In this document: positions 19,075 through 27,747 of the stretch, piece by piece
Layout of the letters: each line of letters opens with the position of its first letter
Position numbering within the stretch: the stretch's first letter is position 1
Source of the DNA: Polaribacter pacificus
GTDB taxonomy: Bacteria > Bacteroidota > Bacteroidia > Flavobacteriales > Flavobacteriaceae
Assembly (NCBI RefSeq): GCF_038024035.1
Contig: NZ_CP150664.1
Span: 1 to 64,000 of the forward strand
Length of the DNA: 64,000 nt
Direction: 5' to 3'
The notes under the pieces: generated by a model
Seen by the model: the letters and a program-made list of their open reading frames with translations, nothing else
Database searches by the model: none
What the model was told of the DNA's origin: nothing
Translations under genes and position numbers: made by a program

Positions 19075-19593
19075 ATGGGGTTTTTAAAATTTAAAGAACA
19101 AAGTATTCGCAAAAAATTTGAAAAGCAGCTACAAACTGCTCTTCAAAACCATACAACGAGTGCTAAGCAAGTTCAGAAGGTTGGTATTTTGGCTTTTGAT
19201 GAACTCTCAAGTGTTATCGATATCACCAGGCTTTTAGAAGAAGGTCTAGAAAATGCGAAGCACTTTCATCTCTTTAGTTATCGTCCGTATGATAAAAATG
19301 CACCCAAAAGCTATAAGCACTTTTCAGAAAAAGATATTAACAGAAGAGGTGAGTTTACAGATCCAAGCATCCAACAGTTTTTAGAAACGCCTTTTGATAT
19401 TTTAATAGGCTTTTACAATCACAGTAATTTGTATTTAGAAATGGCCACGCTTCAGTCTAAAGCGATGTTTAAAATTGGTTTTGCAGGTGTAAATGATCAA
19501 TTATTTGATTTGGTTATTTCTGAGAACCCATTAAAAACAGAAAGTTTTATTTCTGAGATTGTCAAGTACCTTACTTTATTAAAAAAAATCTAG
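19075..19593 (+). CDS. Conserved hypothetical protein (DUF6913-like)
   Basis: The 172-residue soluble protein has a basic helical start (FKEQSIRKKFEKQLQTAL) and a body with the pattern KVGILAFDELS...ILIGFYNHSNLYLEMATLQSKAMFKIGFAG, which I associate tentatively with the Bacteroidota family DUF6913. No enzymatic motif is visible. Relatives are found next to dapA or bamD in flavobacteria. It is divergent from the nucleotidase pair across 54 bases and is followed by dapA after 152 bases. Confidence 0.65.
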   Translation: MGFLKFKEQSIRKKFEKQLQTALQNHTTSAKQVQKVGILAFDELSSVIDITRLLEEGLENAKHFHLFSYRPYDKNAPKSYKHFSEKDINRRGEFTDPSIQQFLETPFDILIGFYNHSNLYLEMATLQSKAMFKIGFAGVNDQLFDLVISENPLKTESFISEIVKYLTLLKKI

Positions 19594-19692
19594 ATTTTTC
19601 GTTTAATTTTAAACAGTCACAAGTAATTTGTTGTTTTTATTTGAAACACTAAATTTATATGTTTAGCCTATGATTTTAGTTCAAAAAAAAGA

Positions 19693-19700
19693 TAACTTTG
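19693..19700 (+). promoter_or_regulatory. Candidate -7 element of dapA
   Basis: TAACTTTG matches TAnnTTTG 45 bases before the dapA ATG. No TTTG is found at the consensus -33 position. Confidence 0.45.
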
Positions 19701-19745
19701 TATTGAGTTTAGAAAACAAAAATCCTAATATAAATAATTAAAAGC

Positions 19746-20621
19746 ATGCAGAAATTTACAGGAACAGGAGTGGCTTTAGTTACACCATTTAAAGCAGATA
19801 AAACAGTTGACTTTGATGGCTTAGAGCGTTTGGTTGAATATCAAATTGCACAAGGGATCAATTATTTAGTAGTTTTAGGGACTACTGGAGAGCCTGCAAC
19901 ACTAACACTTTCTGAAAAAGAGGCAGTAAAAGCTAAAATTATTGAAACCAATAAAGGACGTTTGCCTTTGGTTCTTGGGATAGGAGGTAATAATACTGCT
20001 GCAGTTGTTGAAGAGGTTTCAAGTACAGATCTTTCTGCTTTTGATGCTATCTTATCTGTATCTCCATATTACAACAAACCTACACAAGAAGGGATATATC
20101 AGCATTTTAAAGCGGTTGCGACGGCAAGTAGTTTGCCAATAATTTTATACAATGTTCCAGGTAGAACTGCATCAAACATGTTACCAGAAACCATCGTTCG
20201 ATTGGCCAATGATTTTGACAATGTAATTGCTGTAAAAGAAGCTGCTGGTGATTTGGTTCAAGCCATGAGAATTATCCAAGACAAACCTAAAGACTTTTTA
20301 GTGATTTCTGGAGATGATATGATTGCGCTGCCGATGACACTTGCGGGCGGATCAGGTGTGATTAGCGTTATTGGTCAAGGTTTGCCTAAAAACTTTTCAA
20401 AAATGATTCAGTTAGGGCTAGAAGGAAAGACAAAAGAGGCTTTTGCTTTGCATTATGAGCTTGCAGAGAGTATCGATTTGATTTTTGCAGAAGGAAACCC
20501 AGCAGGTATAAAATCACTTTTAAACAGTATTAATATTTGTTTAGAGGAGGTGAGATTGCCATTGGTTAAAGCTTCAAATACCTTGCAAACACAGATTAAT
20601 ACTTTTTTAGAAAAGTACTAA
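19746..20621 (+). CDS. dapA: 4-hydroxy-tetrahydrodipicolinate synthase
   Basis: DapA condenses pyruvate with aspartate semialdehyde, the first committed step to diaminopimelate and lysine. The 291-residue TIM-barrel enzyme has the Schiff-base Lys164 in AVKEAAGD, the Tyr of [11 protein letters not shown] (near 135), GTTGEPATL near residue 42 and the Arg of NVPGRTASN. The length is normal. It is separated from bamD by 195 bases with no gene, so it is probably transcribed separately. Together with dapF at 4 kb it supplies meso-DAP for peptidoglycan. Confidence 0.97.
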   Translation: MQKFTGTGVALVTPFKADKTVDFDGLERLVEYQIAQGINYLVVLGTTGEPATLTLSEKEAVKAKIIETNKGRLPLVLGIGGNNTAAVVEEVSSTDLSAFDAILSVSPYYNKPTQEGIYQHFKAVATASSLPIILYNVPGRTASNMLPETIVRLANDFDNVIAVKEAAGDLVQAMRIIQDKPKDFLVISGDDMIALPMTLAGGSGVISVIGQGLPKNFSKMIQLGLEGKTKEAFALHYELAESIDLIFAEGNPAGIKSLLNSINICLEEVRLPLVKASNTLQTQINTFLEKY

Positions 20622-20804
20622 AAATGTCTTTTTTATTAAACCTTTGTTTAGGCAATTGTTTTAAGTTTATTTATTGGTGTGCTTAGGTTTCAAGATTAAC
20701 AAACTTTTAATAATCTATCACTGGTTTGGTACTTGATTTTATCTTTACTTGCAATCAGCAATTTTTACTAGAAAAAATCGTTTTAATAATCCATAATTTA
20801 TCAC

Positions 20805-20812
20805 TAATTTTG
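20805..20812 (+). promoter_or_regulatory. Candidate -7 element of bamD, 4 bases from the start codon
   Basis: TAATTTTG matches TAnnTTTG, and TTTA at 20782-20785 sits at the -33 position (3 of 4). Only 4 bases separate the box from the bamD ATG, so transcription would begin at or inside the start codon. Confidence 0.45.
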
Positions 20813-20816
20813 CCAA

Positions 20817-21638
20817 ATGTTTAAACTGAAAAATTTACTCTATATCGCAACCATTGGTTTGGTCTTCTCGTCATGTTCACACTATCAAAAAGTATTGAAC
20901 AAAGGAACGGTTGAAGAGCAATACAAGATGGCTGAAGAACTTTACAATGCAAAAAAGTATAGTAAAGCGCTTGACTTATTTGTAAAAGTGACACCAACGT
21001 ATCGATCAAAACCACAAATGGAACGCATTGAGTTTATGATTGCTCAGTCCAATTTTAATATCAAGGATTATGATTTGGCTGGTTATTATTTTGAACGTTT
21101 TGCAGAAGGTTATCCTAAGAGTTCTAAAAGAGAAGAAGCTGCTTTTTTATCAGCGTATAGCTATATGTTAGCGGCGCCTCGTTATAATTTAGATCAAACA
21201 GAGACCAGAAGAGCCTTAAATTCTTTTCAGAGTTTTATAGATGCTTTTCCTAATTCTAATCGATTGGATGAGGCAAATAAATACTATAAAGAACTCCGAT
21301 ATAAATTAGAGAAAAAAGCTTTTGAGATTGCAAAAGGATATTATACAACAGCACCATCAGACCCAGGTAATTACAAAGCGGCAATTATTGCTTTTGATAA
21401 TTTATTGACAGAGTATTTAGGGTCAGAATTTAAAGAGGATGCATTGTTTTACCGATTAAAAGCAGCACATGATTTAGCTTTAAAAAGTGTGCAAAGAAAA
21501 AAATTAGATAGAATTAAAGAGGCTATTTTAGCATATGACAAGCTAAAGAGAAACTTCCCAGAAACTAAATACTTAGAAGAATCAGCTAAATTGTTAGCAG
21601 ATCTTCAAAAGGAACAACAAACATTAGAAAAAAGTTAA
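20817..21638 (+). CDS. bamD: Outer membrane assembly lipoprotein BamD
   Basis: BamD is the essential lipoprotein partner of BamA in inserting beta-barrel proteins into the outer membrane. The 273-residue protein has a lipoprotein signal (LLYIATIGLVFSSCSHY, lipid Cys20) and TPR repeats, for example YNAKKYSKALDLFVKV, YDLAGYYFERFAEGYPKS and YKAAIIAFDNLLTEYLGSEF. The start is fixed by the signal peptide. It heads an operon with the omega-like protein, coaBC, a DUF4835 protein and recN. Confidence 0.93.
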   Translation: MFKLKNLLYIATIGLVFSSCSHYQKVLNKGTVEEQYKMAEELYNAKKYSKALDLFVKVTPTYRSKPQMERIEFMIAQSNFNIKDYDLAGYYFERFAEGYPKSSKREEAAFLSAYSYMLAAPRYNLDQTETRRALNSFQSFIDAFPNSNRLDEANKYYKELRYKLEKKAFEIAKGYYTTAPSDPGNYKAAIIAFDNLLTEYLGSEFKEDALFYRLKAAHDLALKSVQRKKLDRIKEAILAYDKLKRNFPETKYLEESAKLLADLQKEQQTLEKS

Positions 21639-21640
21639 TT

Positions 21641-21961
21641 ATGGATTATAAAGAAACCAAAGCTCCAGTAAGTACGATTACTTATGATAAAGAGGCTATT
21701 GAAGCTCCTACGAACAATATTTATGAGGCAATTTCTATTATTGCAAGAAGAGCCAATCAAATTAATGGAGATTTAAAAAAAGAATTACTTGATAAGTTGG
21801 ATGAATTTGCAACTTACAACGATAGCTTGGAAGAAGTTTTTGAAAACAAAGAGCAAATTGAAGTTTCAAAATTTTACGAAAAATTACCAAAAGCAACTGC
21901 TATTGCAATAGAAGAGTGGTTAGCTGGTAAAGTATATTACAGAACTCCAGAAGCAGAGTAA
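21641..21961 (+). CDS. rpoZ: RNA polymerase omega-like subunit (Rpb6 superfamily)
   Basis: The 106-residue acidic protein contains the omega/Rpb6 core (NNIYEAISIIARRANQI near 25-41, then a Leu/Glu-rich helix and ATAIAIEEWLAGKVYY). Omega binds the beta' C-terminus and helps core RNA polymerase assembly. It is longer than E. coli omega and lacks the exact MARVTV start, as is usual in Bacteroidota. It lies 2 bases after bamD and overlaps coaBC by one base, the order in which omega is commonly found in this phylum. Confidence 0.8.
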   Translation: MDYKETKAPVSTITYDKEAIEAPTNNIYEAISIIARRANQINGDLKKELLDKLDEFATYNDSLEEVFENKEQIEVSKFYEKLPKATAIAIEEWLAGKVYYRTPEAE

Positions 21962-23172
21962 TGTCTGTTTTAAGCGGTAAAAAAGTTTTAATAGGCATCA
22001 CTGCCGGTATCGCCGCTTATAAAACGGCCAGTTTGGTTCGTTTATTTATAAAAAAAGGCGCAGAAGTTCAGGTTATAATGACTCCTGCGTCTAAAGATTT
22101 TATTACCCCTCTTACCTTATCAACCCTTTCTAAAAATCCAGTTCATTCCACTTTTTTTAACAAAGAAGATGAAAATGAATTGTGGAACAACCATGTTGAT
22201 TTAGGCTTATGGGCAGATCTTATGCTCATCGCTCCAGCTACGGCTAATACACTTTCTAAAATGGTGCAAGGGACCAGTGACAATTTATTGTTGGCCACCT
22301 ATTTGTCTGCCAAATGTCCCGTGTATTTTGCTCCTGCAATGGATTTAGATATGTATCAGCACCCTTCTACTAAAAACAGTCTGGCTAGCTTAAAGGCTTA
22401 TGGCAATAAACTAATACCGGCTACTAGTGGAGAACTAGCAAGTGGTCTTGTTGGAGAAGGTCGTATGGCTGAGCCTGAAGATATTGTTAATTTTATAGAA
22501 AAGGATGTATTGTCAAAATTGCCATTACGTGGTAAAAAAGTTTTGCTTACGGCAGGTCCTACCTATGAGGCAATTGATCCAGTTCGTTTTATAGGAAACC
22601 ACTCTTCTGGAAAAATGGGCTTTGAGTTGGCAAAAGCATTTGCCAATTTAGGGGCAGAAATTTTTTTAGTTGCAGGTCCTTCTAATGAGCAGGTGTCAAA
22701 TTCTTTTATACATCGTATTGATGTAACCACAGCCGAAGAAATGTACACGGCTTGTCACGAGTATTTTAAAAAGGTTGATATTGCAATTTTAGCAGCAGCT
22801 GTTGCCGATTACAGGCCTAAGCAAGTTGCTAACCAAAAGATAAAAAAGAAAGAGAGTGTTCTGCAAATTGAGCTTGAGCCTACTCGTGATATTTTAGCTT
22901 CTTTAGGAAAGATTAAAGAACAACAGTTCTTGGTTGGTTTTGCTTTAGAAACCAATGATGAGATAGCCAATGCTATCGGTAAGCTACAGCGAAAAAACTT
23001 AGACTTGATTGTATTGAATTCATTACAAGACAAGGGTGCAGGTTTTGCTGGTGCTACAAATAAAATTACGTTGATAGATAAGAATCTGAATAAAATTCCG
23101 TTTCAATTAAAGTCAAAAGCCGATGTGGCTATAGACATCATCAATGAAATTTTAAATCAATTAAATGCCTAA
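21961..23172 (+). CDS. coaBC: Bifunctional phosphopantothenoylcysteine decarboxylase / phosphopantothenate-cysteine ligase
   Basis: CoaBC performs two consecutive coenzyme A biosynthesis steps. The N-terminal flavoprotein decarboxylase (about 1-180) has GITAGIAAYKTASLVR, an APATANTLSKM substrate loop and FAPAMDLDMYQHPS. The C-terminal CoaB ligase begins near LRGKKVLLTAGPTYEAIDPVR and retains AAAVADYRP and KKESVLQIELEPTRDIL. The 403-residue length matches the fused enzyme. It is embedded in the bamD-recN operon with one-base and 8-base overlaps on either side. Confidence 0.97.
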   Translation: MSVLSGKKVLIGITAGIAAYKTASLVRLFIKKGAEVQVIMTPASKDFITPLTLSTLSKNPVHSTFFNKEDENELWNNHVDLGLWADLMLIAPATANTLSKMVQGTSDNLLLATYLSAKCPVYFAPAMDLDMYQHPSTKNSLASLKAYGNKLIPATSGELASGLVGEGRMAEPEDIVNFIEKDVLSKLPLRGKKVLLTAGPTYEAIDPVRFIGNHSSGKMGFELAKAFANLGAEIFLVAGPSNEQVSNSFIHRIDVTTAEEMYTACHEYFKKVDIAILAAAVADYRPKQVANQKIKKKESVLQIELEPTRDILASLGKIKEQQFLVGFALETNDEIANAIGKLQRKNLDLIVLNSLQDKGAGFAGATNKITLIDKNLNKIPFQLKSKADVAIDIINEILNQLNA

Positions 23173-24058
23173 ATTTTTTCTAGCTTTTATACTGTTTTTG
23201 TTTGTGCAAACTTTTAGTGCACAAGAATTGAACTGTTTAATTACTGTAAATGCTGATAAAATTTCTGGATCAAACAAGCAAGTATTTACCACATTACAGC
23301 AATCTTTAAATGAGTTTGTCAATCAAACGCAGTGGACAGGACTCAATGTAAAGAGTCAAGAAAAAATTAACTGTGCATTTACCATCACCATCAACGCACA
23401 GCCGTCTACCAATAGATTTGAAGCCAGTATTCAAGTACAATCTGCAAGGCCCGTCTACGGAAGTTCATACAGTAGCCCGGTATTGAATATTAATGATAAT
23501 GACTTTAATTTTAACTATACAGAGTTTGAGGCATTTAATTATAATACTGTTTCTTTTGAGTCAAATTTACGCTCAACCATTGTCTTTTATATCTACGTTA
23601 TTTTAGGAATGGATGCAGATACTTTTGCACTTAATGGAGGTGAAGAGTATTTTAAAAAAGCCAAAGATGTGGCTATGTTGGCGCAACAAAATGGGGGTCC
23701 AGGTTGGTTAGACGAGACAGGTTTGCAAAACAGGTTTCTTTTAATCGACAATTTAACCAACGCTAAGTTGTCAGCTTTTAAAAACATCCTTTATAGCTAC
23801 CATAGATTAGGGATGGATATTTTTCATCAAGATAAAAACAAGGCCAAAAGCACCATAGAAAGCACCATACTTCAATTAGAACCCTTAGACAATTTATCCT
23901 TTGGTAATAGTATACTGCGATTGTTTTTTGATGCAAAATCAGATGAAATCGTCAACCTTTTTTCTGATGGACAGCGTTCATCAAAAGTAAATCAGATGAA
24001 AGAGGTCTTGCAAAAAATTTCTCCAACAAATACAACAAAGTGGCAAAAAATTAAGTAA
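23165..24058 (+). CDS. DUF4835-family exported protein (possible T9SS component PorD)
   Basis: The 297-residue protein has a signal peptide (MPKFFLAFILFLFVQTFSAQ) and the DUF4835 features ELNCLITVNADKISGSNKQVF, NFNYTEFEAFNYNTVSFESNL and YVILGMDADTFALNGGEEYF. The family is restricted to Bacteroidota, sits next to recN, and is labelled PorD of the type IX secretion system in some annotation schemes; I recall that link only loosely. It overlaps coaBC by 8 bases. A T9SS cargo protein is encoded at 8-12 kb. Confidence 0.8.
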   Translation: MPKFFLAFILFLFVQTFSAQELNCLITVNADKISGSNKQVFTTLQQSLNEFVNQTQWTGLNVKSQEKINCAFTITINAQPSTNRFEASIQVQSARPVYGSSYSSPVLNINDNDFNFNYTEFEAFNYNTVSFESNLRSTIVFYIYVILGMDADTFALNGGEEYFKKAKDVAMLAQQNGGPGWLDETGLQNRFLLIDNLTNAKLSAFKNILYSYHRLGMDIFHQDKNKAKSTIESTILQLEPLDNLSFGNSILRLFFDAKSDEIVNLFSDGQRSSKVNQMKEVLQKISPTNTTKWQKIK

Positions 24059-24082
24059 TTTTAGTCTCTAAAATTTAAGTAT

Positions 24083-25735
24083 TTGCTAACAAAACTATCC
24101 ATACAAAACTACGCTTTAATCAATGAGTTAACCATTGATTTTTCTGATGGTCTCTCAATTATTACTGGAGAAACCGGAGCTGGGAAATCTATTTTATTAG
24201 GGGCGCTTGGTTTGGTTCTAGGAAATAGAGCCGATACTTCTGCATTAAAAGATAGAGAAAGTAAGTGTATAGTCGAGGCACAATTGGCCATTCAAAATTA
24301 TCAATTAGAAGCTTTTTTTGAAGAAGAAGACTTAGACTATGAACCTCAAACGATTATTCGAAGAGAAATTTTACCCTCTGGAAAATCGAGAGCTTTTGTC
24401 AATGACACGCCAGTAACCCTAAACGTTTTAAACGCGTTAAAAACCCAGTTGATAGCTGTGCACTCACAGCATCAAACTCAGCAATTATCAGACACGCATT
24501 TTCAATTTTCTATAGTTGATGCCCTAGCAAAAAATGCTACTAATATAGCCAAGTATCAAAAGAAATTAAAGAGCTACCAACAATTGCAAAAAGAGCATGA
24601 CTTGCTTTTGGCAACTCAAAGAGAGGCAAGGCAGCAGCACGATTATAATCTGCATTTGTATGAAGAGCTTGTGGCAGCCAAATTAACAGAAGATGAGCAA
24701 GAGCACCTAGAAGAAAAGCTAGACAAGCTAAATAATATAGAAGAAATTAAGCTTAGTTTATCAGAGTCTTTAGCCATGTCAACCAGTGATGATATTGGCT
24801 TGCAAAGTTTGCTTCACAGTTTAGATGGTAAATTGCAAAAAATTGCTACTTATGCTAAAAGCTACGAAGAGTTGCATGCGCGAATCACAAGCGTAAAAAT
24901 AGAATTTGATGATATTGTTTCGGAGTTAGAAGACGCCAATGAAAATGTAGACTTTAATCCCAACCAAATAGAAGAGCTCAACGATCGATTGCAGTTACTT
25001 TATAATTTGCAAAAAAAGCATTATGTATCTACCAATACTGCCTTGTTGGCAATCCAGCAAGAACTTTCAGAAAAAGTAGATTTGGTTGTAAATGCAGATG
25101 AAGAGCTAGAAAAGAAGACTGCTGCCATAAAAGCTGAAGAAAAAATTCTAGATACTCTGGCCGATGAAATTTCAAAGGCTAGAAAACTGGTATTACCTAC
25201 TTTAACTGATCAGTTAGAAGTGTTGTTGGCTGATTTAGGCATGGAGAATGCTCGTTTTTCTATTCAAACCAAAAAGACAAACAATTATTTTTCAAATGGT
25301 AAAGACCAGTTAGATTTTCTTTTTTCAGCAAACAAAGGCGGTCATTTTGGAGAATTAAAAAAAGTAGCTTCTGGAGGAGAACTGTCTCGAGTGATGCTTT
25401 CTGTTAAAAAAATTCTCTCAGAAAACTCACAGCTGCCCACCATTATTTTTGATGAAATTGATACGGGGGTTTCTGGTGAGGTTTCTAACAAAATTGCTCA
25501 TATTATGCAGATGATGGCAAAACACATGCAGGTAATTACCATTACGCATTTACCTCAAATAGCTGCCAAAGGCAATCAGCATTACAAAGTATACAAAGAA
25601 GATATAGACGGACAAACCACCACCAATTTAAAACGCCTCTCTAAAGAAGAAAGAATCTCTGAAATTGCAGAAATGCTAGGAGGCAAACAACTCTCAGATT
25701 CAGCAATCATTCACGCTAAAGAGTTGCTCAATTAA
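24083..25735 (+). CDS. recN: DNA repair protein RecN
   Basis: RecN is an SMC-like ATPase that tethers broken DNA ends. The 550-residue protein has the Walker A ITGETGAGKSILLGALGL (near 28-45), a central coiled-coil region (about 150-370, rich in Glu/Lys/Leu) and the C-terminal ABC signature GGHFGELKKVASGGELSRVML with Walker B PTIIFDEIDTGVSGEV. The start is TTG at 24083, because the conserved MLTKLSIQNYALI opening begins there and no ATG precedes it. It ends the bamD operon. Confidence 0.95.
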   Translation: MLTKLSIQNYALINELTIDFSDGLSIITGETGAGKSILLGALGLVLGNRADTSALKDRESKCIVEAQLAIQNYQLEAFFEEEDLDYEPQTIIRREILPSGKSRAFVNDTPVTLNVLNALKTQLIAVHSQHQTQQLSDTHFQFSIVDALAKNATNIAKYQKKLKSYQQLQKEHDLLLATQREARQQHDYNLHLYEELVAAKLTEDEQEHLEEKLDKLNNIEEIKLSLSESLAMSTSDDIGLQSLLHSLDGKLQKIATYAKSYEELHARITSVKIEFDDIVSELEDANENVDFNPNQIEELNDRLQLLYNLQKKHYVSTNTALLAIQQELSEKVDLVVNADEELEKKTAAIKAEEKILDTLADEISKARKLVLPTLTDQLEVLLADLGMENARFSIQTKKTNNYFSNGKDQLDFLFSANKGGHFGELKKVASGGELSRVMLSVKKILSENSQLPTIIFDEIDTGVSGEVSNKIAHIMQMMAKHMQVITITHLPQIAAKGNQHYKVYKEDIDGQTTTNLKRLSKEERISEIAEMLGGKQLSDSAIIHAKELLN

Positions 25736-25822
25736 AGCTGGGTAGTCACTAAAAAAATAGCTCCTAATAATTTTATTAATTTTTGGAGCATCATTATCAA
25801 ATAAAAGAATAAAACAACGAGT

Positions 25823-26635
25823 ATGTATAATTTACTAAAAGGAAAAAAAGGAATCATTTTTGGAGCTTTAAACGAGCACTCAATCGCTTGGAAAGTAGCA
25901 GAACGAGCACATGAAGAAGGCGCAACCTTTGTGTTGACCAATGCACCTATTGCCATGCGAATGGGAGAGTTAAATACTCTTGCAGAAAAAACGGGTTCTC
26001 AGATTATCCCTGCAGATGCAACGTCTATGGAAGATTTAACAAATTTGGTAGAGAAATCAATGGAAATCTTAGGAGGTAAAATTGATTTTGTATTGCATTC
26101 TATTGGTATGTCTGTCAACGTTCGTAAAGGAAAGCACTATACCGATTCTAATTATGATTTTACAGAAAAAGGCTGGGATGTTTCTGCGGTCTCTTTTCAT
26201 AAAGTAATGAATGTTTTGTACAATAAGAAAGCCATGAATGAGTGGGGAAGCATTGTTGCTTTAACCTATATGGCTGCACAACGTGTTTTTCCTGATTATA
26301 ATGACATGGCTGATAATAAGGCTTATTTAGAGAGTATTGCCCGTAGTTTTGGCTATTTCTTTGGACGTGATCAAAAAGTACGTGTCAATACGATTTCTCA
26401 ATCACCAACTCCTACCACAGCAGGTAGTGGTGTTAAAGGATTTGATGGCTTTATTGCTTATGCAGATAGTATGTCTCCACTAGGGAACGCAACAGCAGCA
26501 GACTGTGCTGATTATACCATTTCACTCTTTTCTGATCTTACTAAAAAAGTAACTTTACAGAATTTGTTTCACGATGGAGGTTTCTCTAATATGGGAGTCA
26601 GTGATGGAGTTATGGACACTTTTACAGCCAAGTAG
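25823..26635 (+). CDS. fabI: Enoyl-[acyl-carrier-protein] reductase FabI
   Basis: FabI catalyses the last reduction in each fatty-acid elongation cycle. The 270-residue SDR protein has the FabI N-terminus GKKGIIFGALNEHSIAWKVA, FVLHSIGMSVN (near 91-101), and the Tyr/Lys catalytic region YNDMADNKAYLESIARSFGYFFG. The C-terminus FHDGGFSNMGVSD is as expected. It sits 87 bases after recN and is followed by a hairpin terminator. The sequence gives no indication of triclosan resistance or otherwise. Confidence 0.95.
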   Translation: MYNLLKGKKGIIFGALNEHSIAWKVAERAHEEGATFVLTNAPIAMRMGELNTLAEKTGSQIIPADATSMEDLTNLVEKSMEILGGKIDFVLHSIGMSVNVRKGKHYTDSNYDFTEKGWDVSAVSFHKVMNVLYNKKAMNEWGSIVALTYMAAQRVFPDYNDMADNKAYLESIARSFGYFFGRDQKVRVNTISQSPTPTTAGSGVKGFDGFIAYADSMSPLGNATAADCADYTISLFSDLTKKVTLQNLFHDGGFSNMGVSDGVMDTFTAK

Positions 26636-26659
26636 TTACTTGCTTTAAAAATTATAGTT

Positions 26660-26708
26660 AAAAGTTGAAAGTTCTGTAAACACAAGCTTTCAACTTTTTA
26701 TTTTTTAC
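26660..26708 (+). terminator. Rho-independent terminator after fabI
   Basis: A 12-bp stem AAAAGTTGAAAG / CTTTCAACTTTT (26660-26671 with 26687-26698) and a 15-base loop are followed by TATTTTTT. Confidence 0.75.
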
Positions 26709-26736
26709 ATTTACCTTTTAATTTTAGGCCCTTATC

Positions 26737-27699
26737 TTGAATTTAAGTTTTTCTATAATCGTACCCGTTTACAATCGCCCTCAAGAAATTGAAGAGTTGT
26801 TGGAGAGTCTTTGTCAGCAAGATTTTTCGGATGATTTTGAGCTGCTAATTATAGAAGATGGTTCTAAACATACCTGTGCTGTTGAAGTAGAAAAATACCA
26901 ATCAAAACTCAATATAAAATATTTCTTTAAAGCCAATAGTGGAGCTGGGTTAAGCCGAAACTTTGGAATGGAAAATGCAACTGGAAACTATTTTATTATC
27001 TTAGATTCTGATGTACTGGTTCCAAAGCAGTACTTGAAGGTTGTAAAGCAAGCCTTAGAAAGCAACTTTACCGATGTCTATGGTGGTCCAGATGCCGCTC
27101 ATAGCAGTTTTACTCCTTTGCAAAAAGCTATTAATTACTCTATGACTTCTGTATTGACTACCGGAGGAATTCGGGGTAAGAAAAAAGCTGTTGGTAAATT
27201 TCAACCGAGAAGTTTTAATCTCGGCCTGTCCAAAAAAGCATTTGAAAAAACCAAAGGTTTTGCCGCTTTAAAAGCTGGAGAAGATATTGATTTGACATTT
27301 CGCCTATGGGAAAATGGTTTTGAAACTCAATTGATAGCAGAAGCTTTTGTATATCACAAACGTAGAAGTAGTATTCAGCAGTTTTTTAAACAGACTTTTG
27401 CTTTTGGTACGGCAAGACCACAATTAAACAAACGCTATCCAGAAACGGCTAAAATCACTTATTGGTTTCCATCTTTGTTTATACTTGGTCTAGATATTTC
27501 TTTAATTGCATTACTTTTTGGTTATTGGCAAGGTATAGCCTTGTATGTGATATATCTAGGATTCTTGTTTGTAGATGCTTTATTTCAGACCAAAAACTTA
27601 CGAGTCGCTCTTTTGAGCATAGTCACGTCAATGACCCAGTTTATGGGTTATGGTTTGGGTTTTTTAGAATCTCAATTTTTTCCTAAAGTAGAAGAATAA
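26737..27699 (+). CDS. Family 2 glycosyltransferase
   Basis: This is a GT2 (GT-A fold) sugar transferase of 320 residues. The N-terminus SFSIIVPVYNRPQEIEELL is diagnostic, the DXD-like metal motif is LDSDV near residue 90, and a later AGEDIDLTFRLWENGF gives the usual ED acceptor motif. The C-terminus holds two or three membrane spans (about 240-315), placing the enzyme at the inner membrane facing the cytoplasm. The start is TTG at 26737, since the next ATG would delete the nucleotide-binding strand. The product could be a surface polysaccharide or glycolipid. It is isolated, converging on the GH2 gene. Confidence 0.88.
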   Translation: MNLSFSIIVPVYNRPQEIEELLESLCQQDFSDDFELLIIEDGSKHTCAVEVEKYQSKLNIKYFFKANSGAGLSRNFGMENATGNYFIILDSDVLVPKQYLKVVKQALESNFTDVYGGPDAAHSSFTPLQKAINYSMTSVLTTGGIRGKKKAVGKFQPRSFNLGLSKKAFEKTKGFAALKAGEDIDLTFRLWENGFETQLIAEAFVYHKRRSSIQQFFKQTFAFGTARPQLNKRYPETAKITYWFPSLFILGLDISLIALLFGYWQGIALYVIYLGFLFVDALFQTKNLRVALLSIVTSMTQFMGYGLGFLESQFFPKVEE

Positions 27700-27747
27700 T
27701 CAATTTTTCTTCTGATTACATAAACTTCTGATTAATTTAAATGCAGC

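Noticed and set aside
19583..19599. AT-rich palindrome at the end of the 19075-19593 gene as a terminator.
   Set aside because: It has no loop, only a TCTAGA core, and no separate T-run; too weak to call.
25762..25789. GCTCC...GGAGC inverted repeat between recN and fabI as a terminator or attenuator.
   Set aside because: A short 5-7 bp stem with a long AT loop and no T-run; weak evidence.
27462..27686. A 74-codon open frame within the GT2 gene in another frame.
   Set aside because: It is a shadow of the membrane-span codons of the glycosyltransferase, which has clear family motifs.
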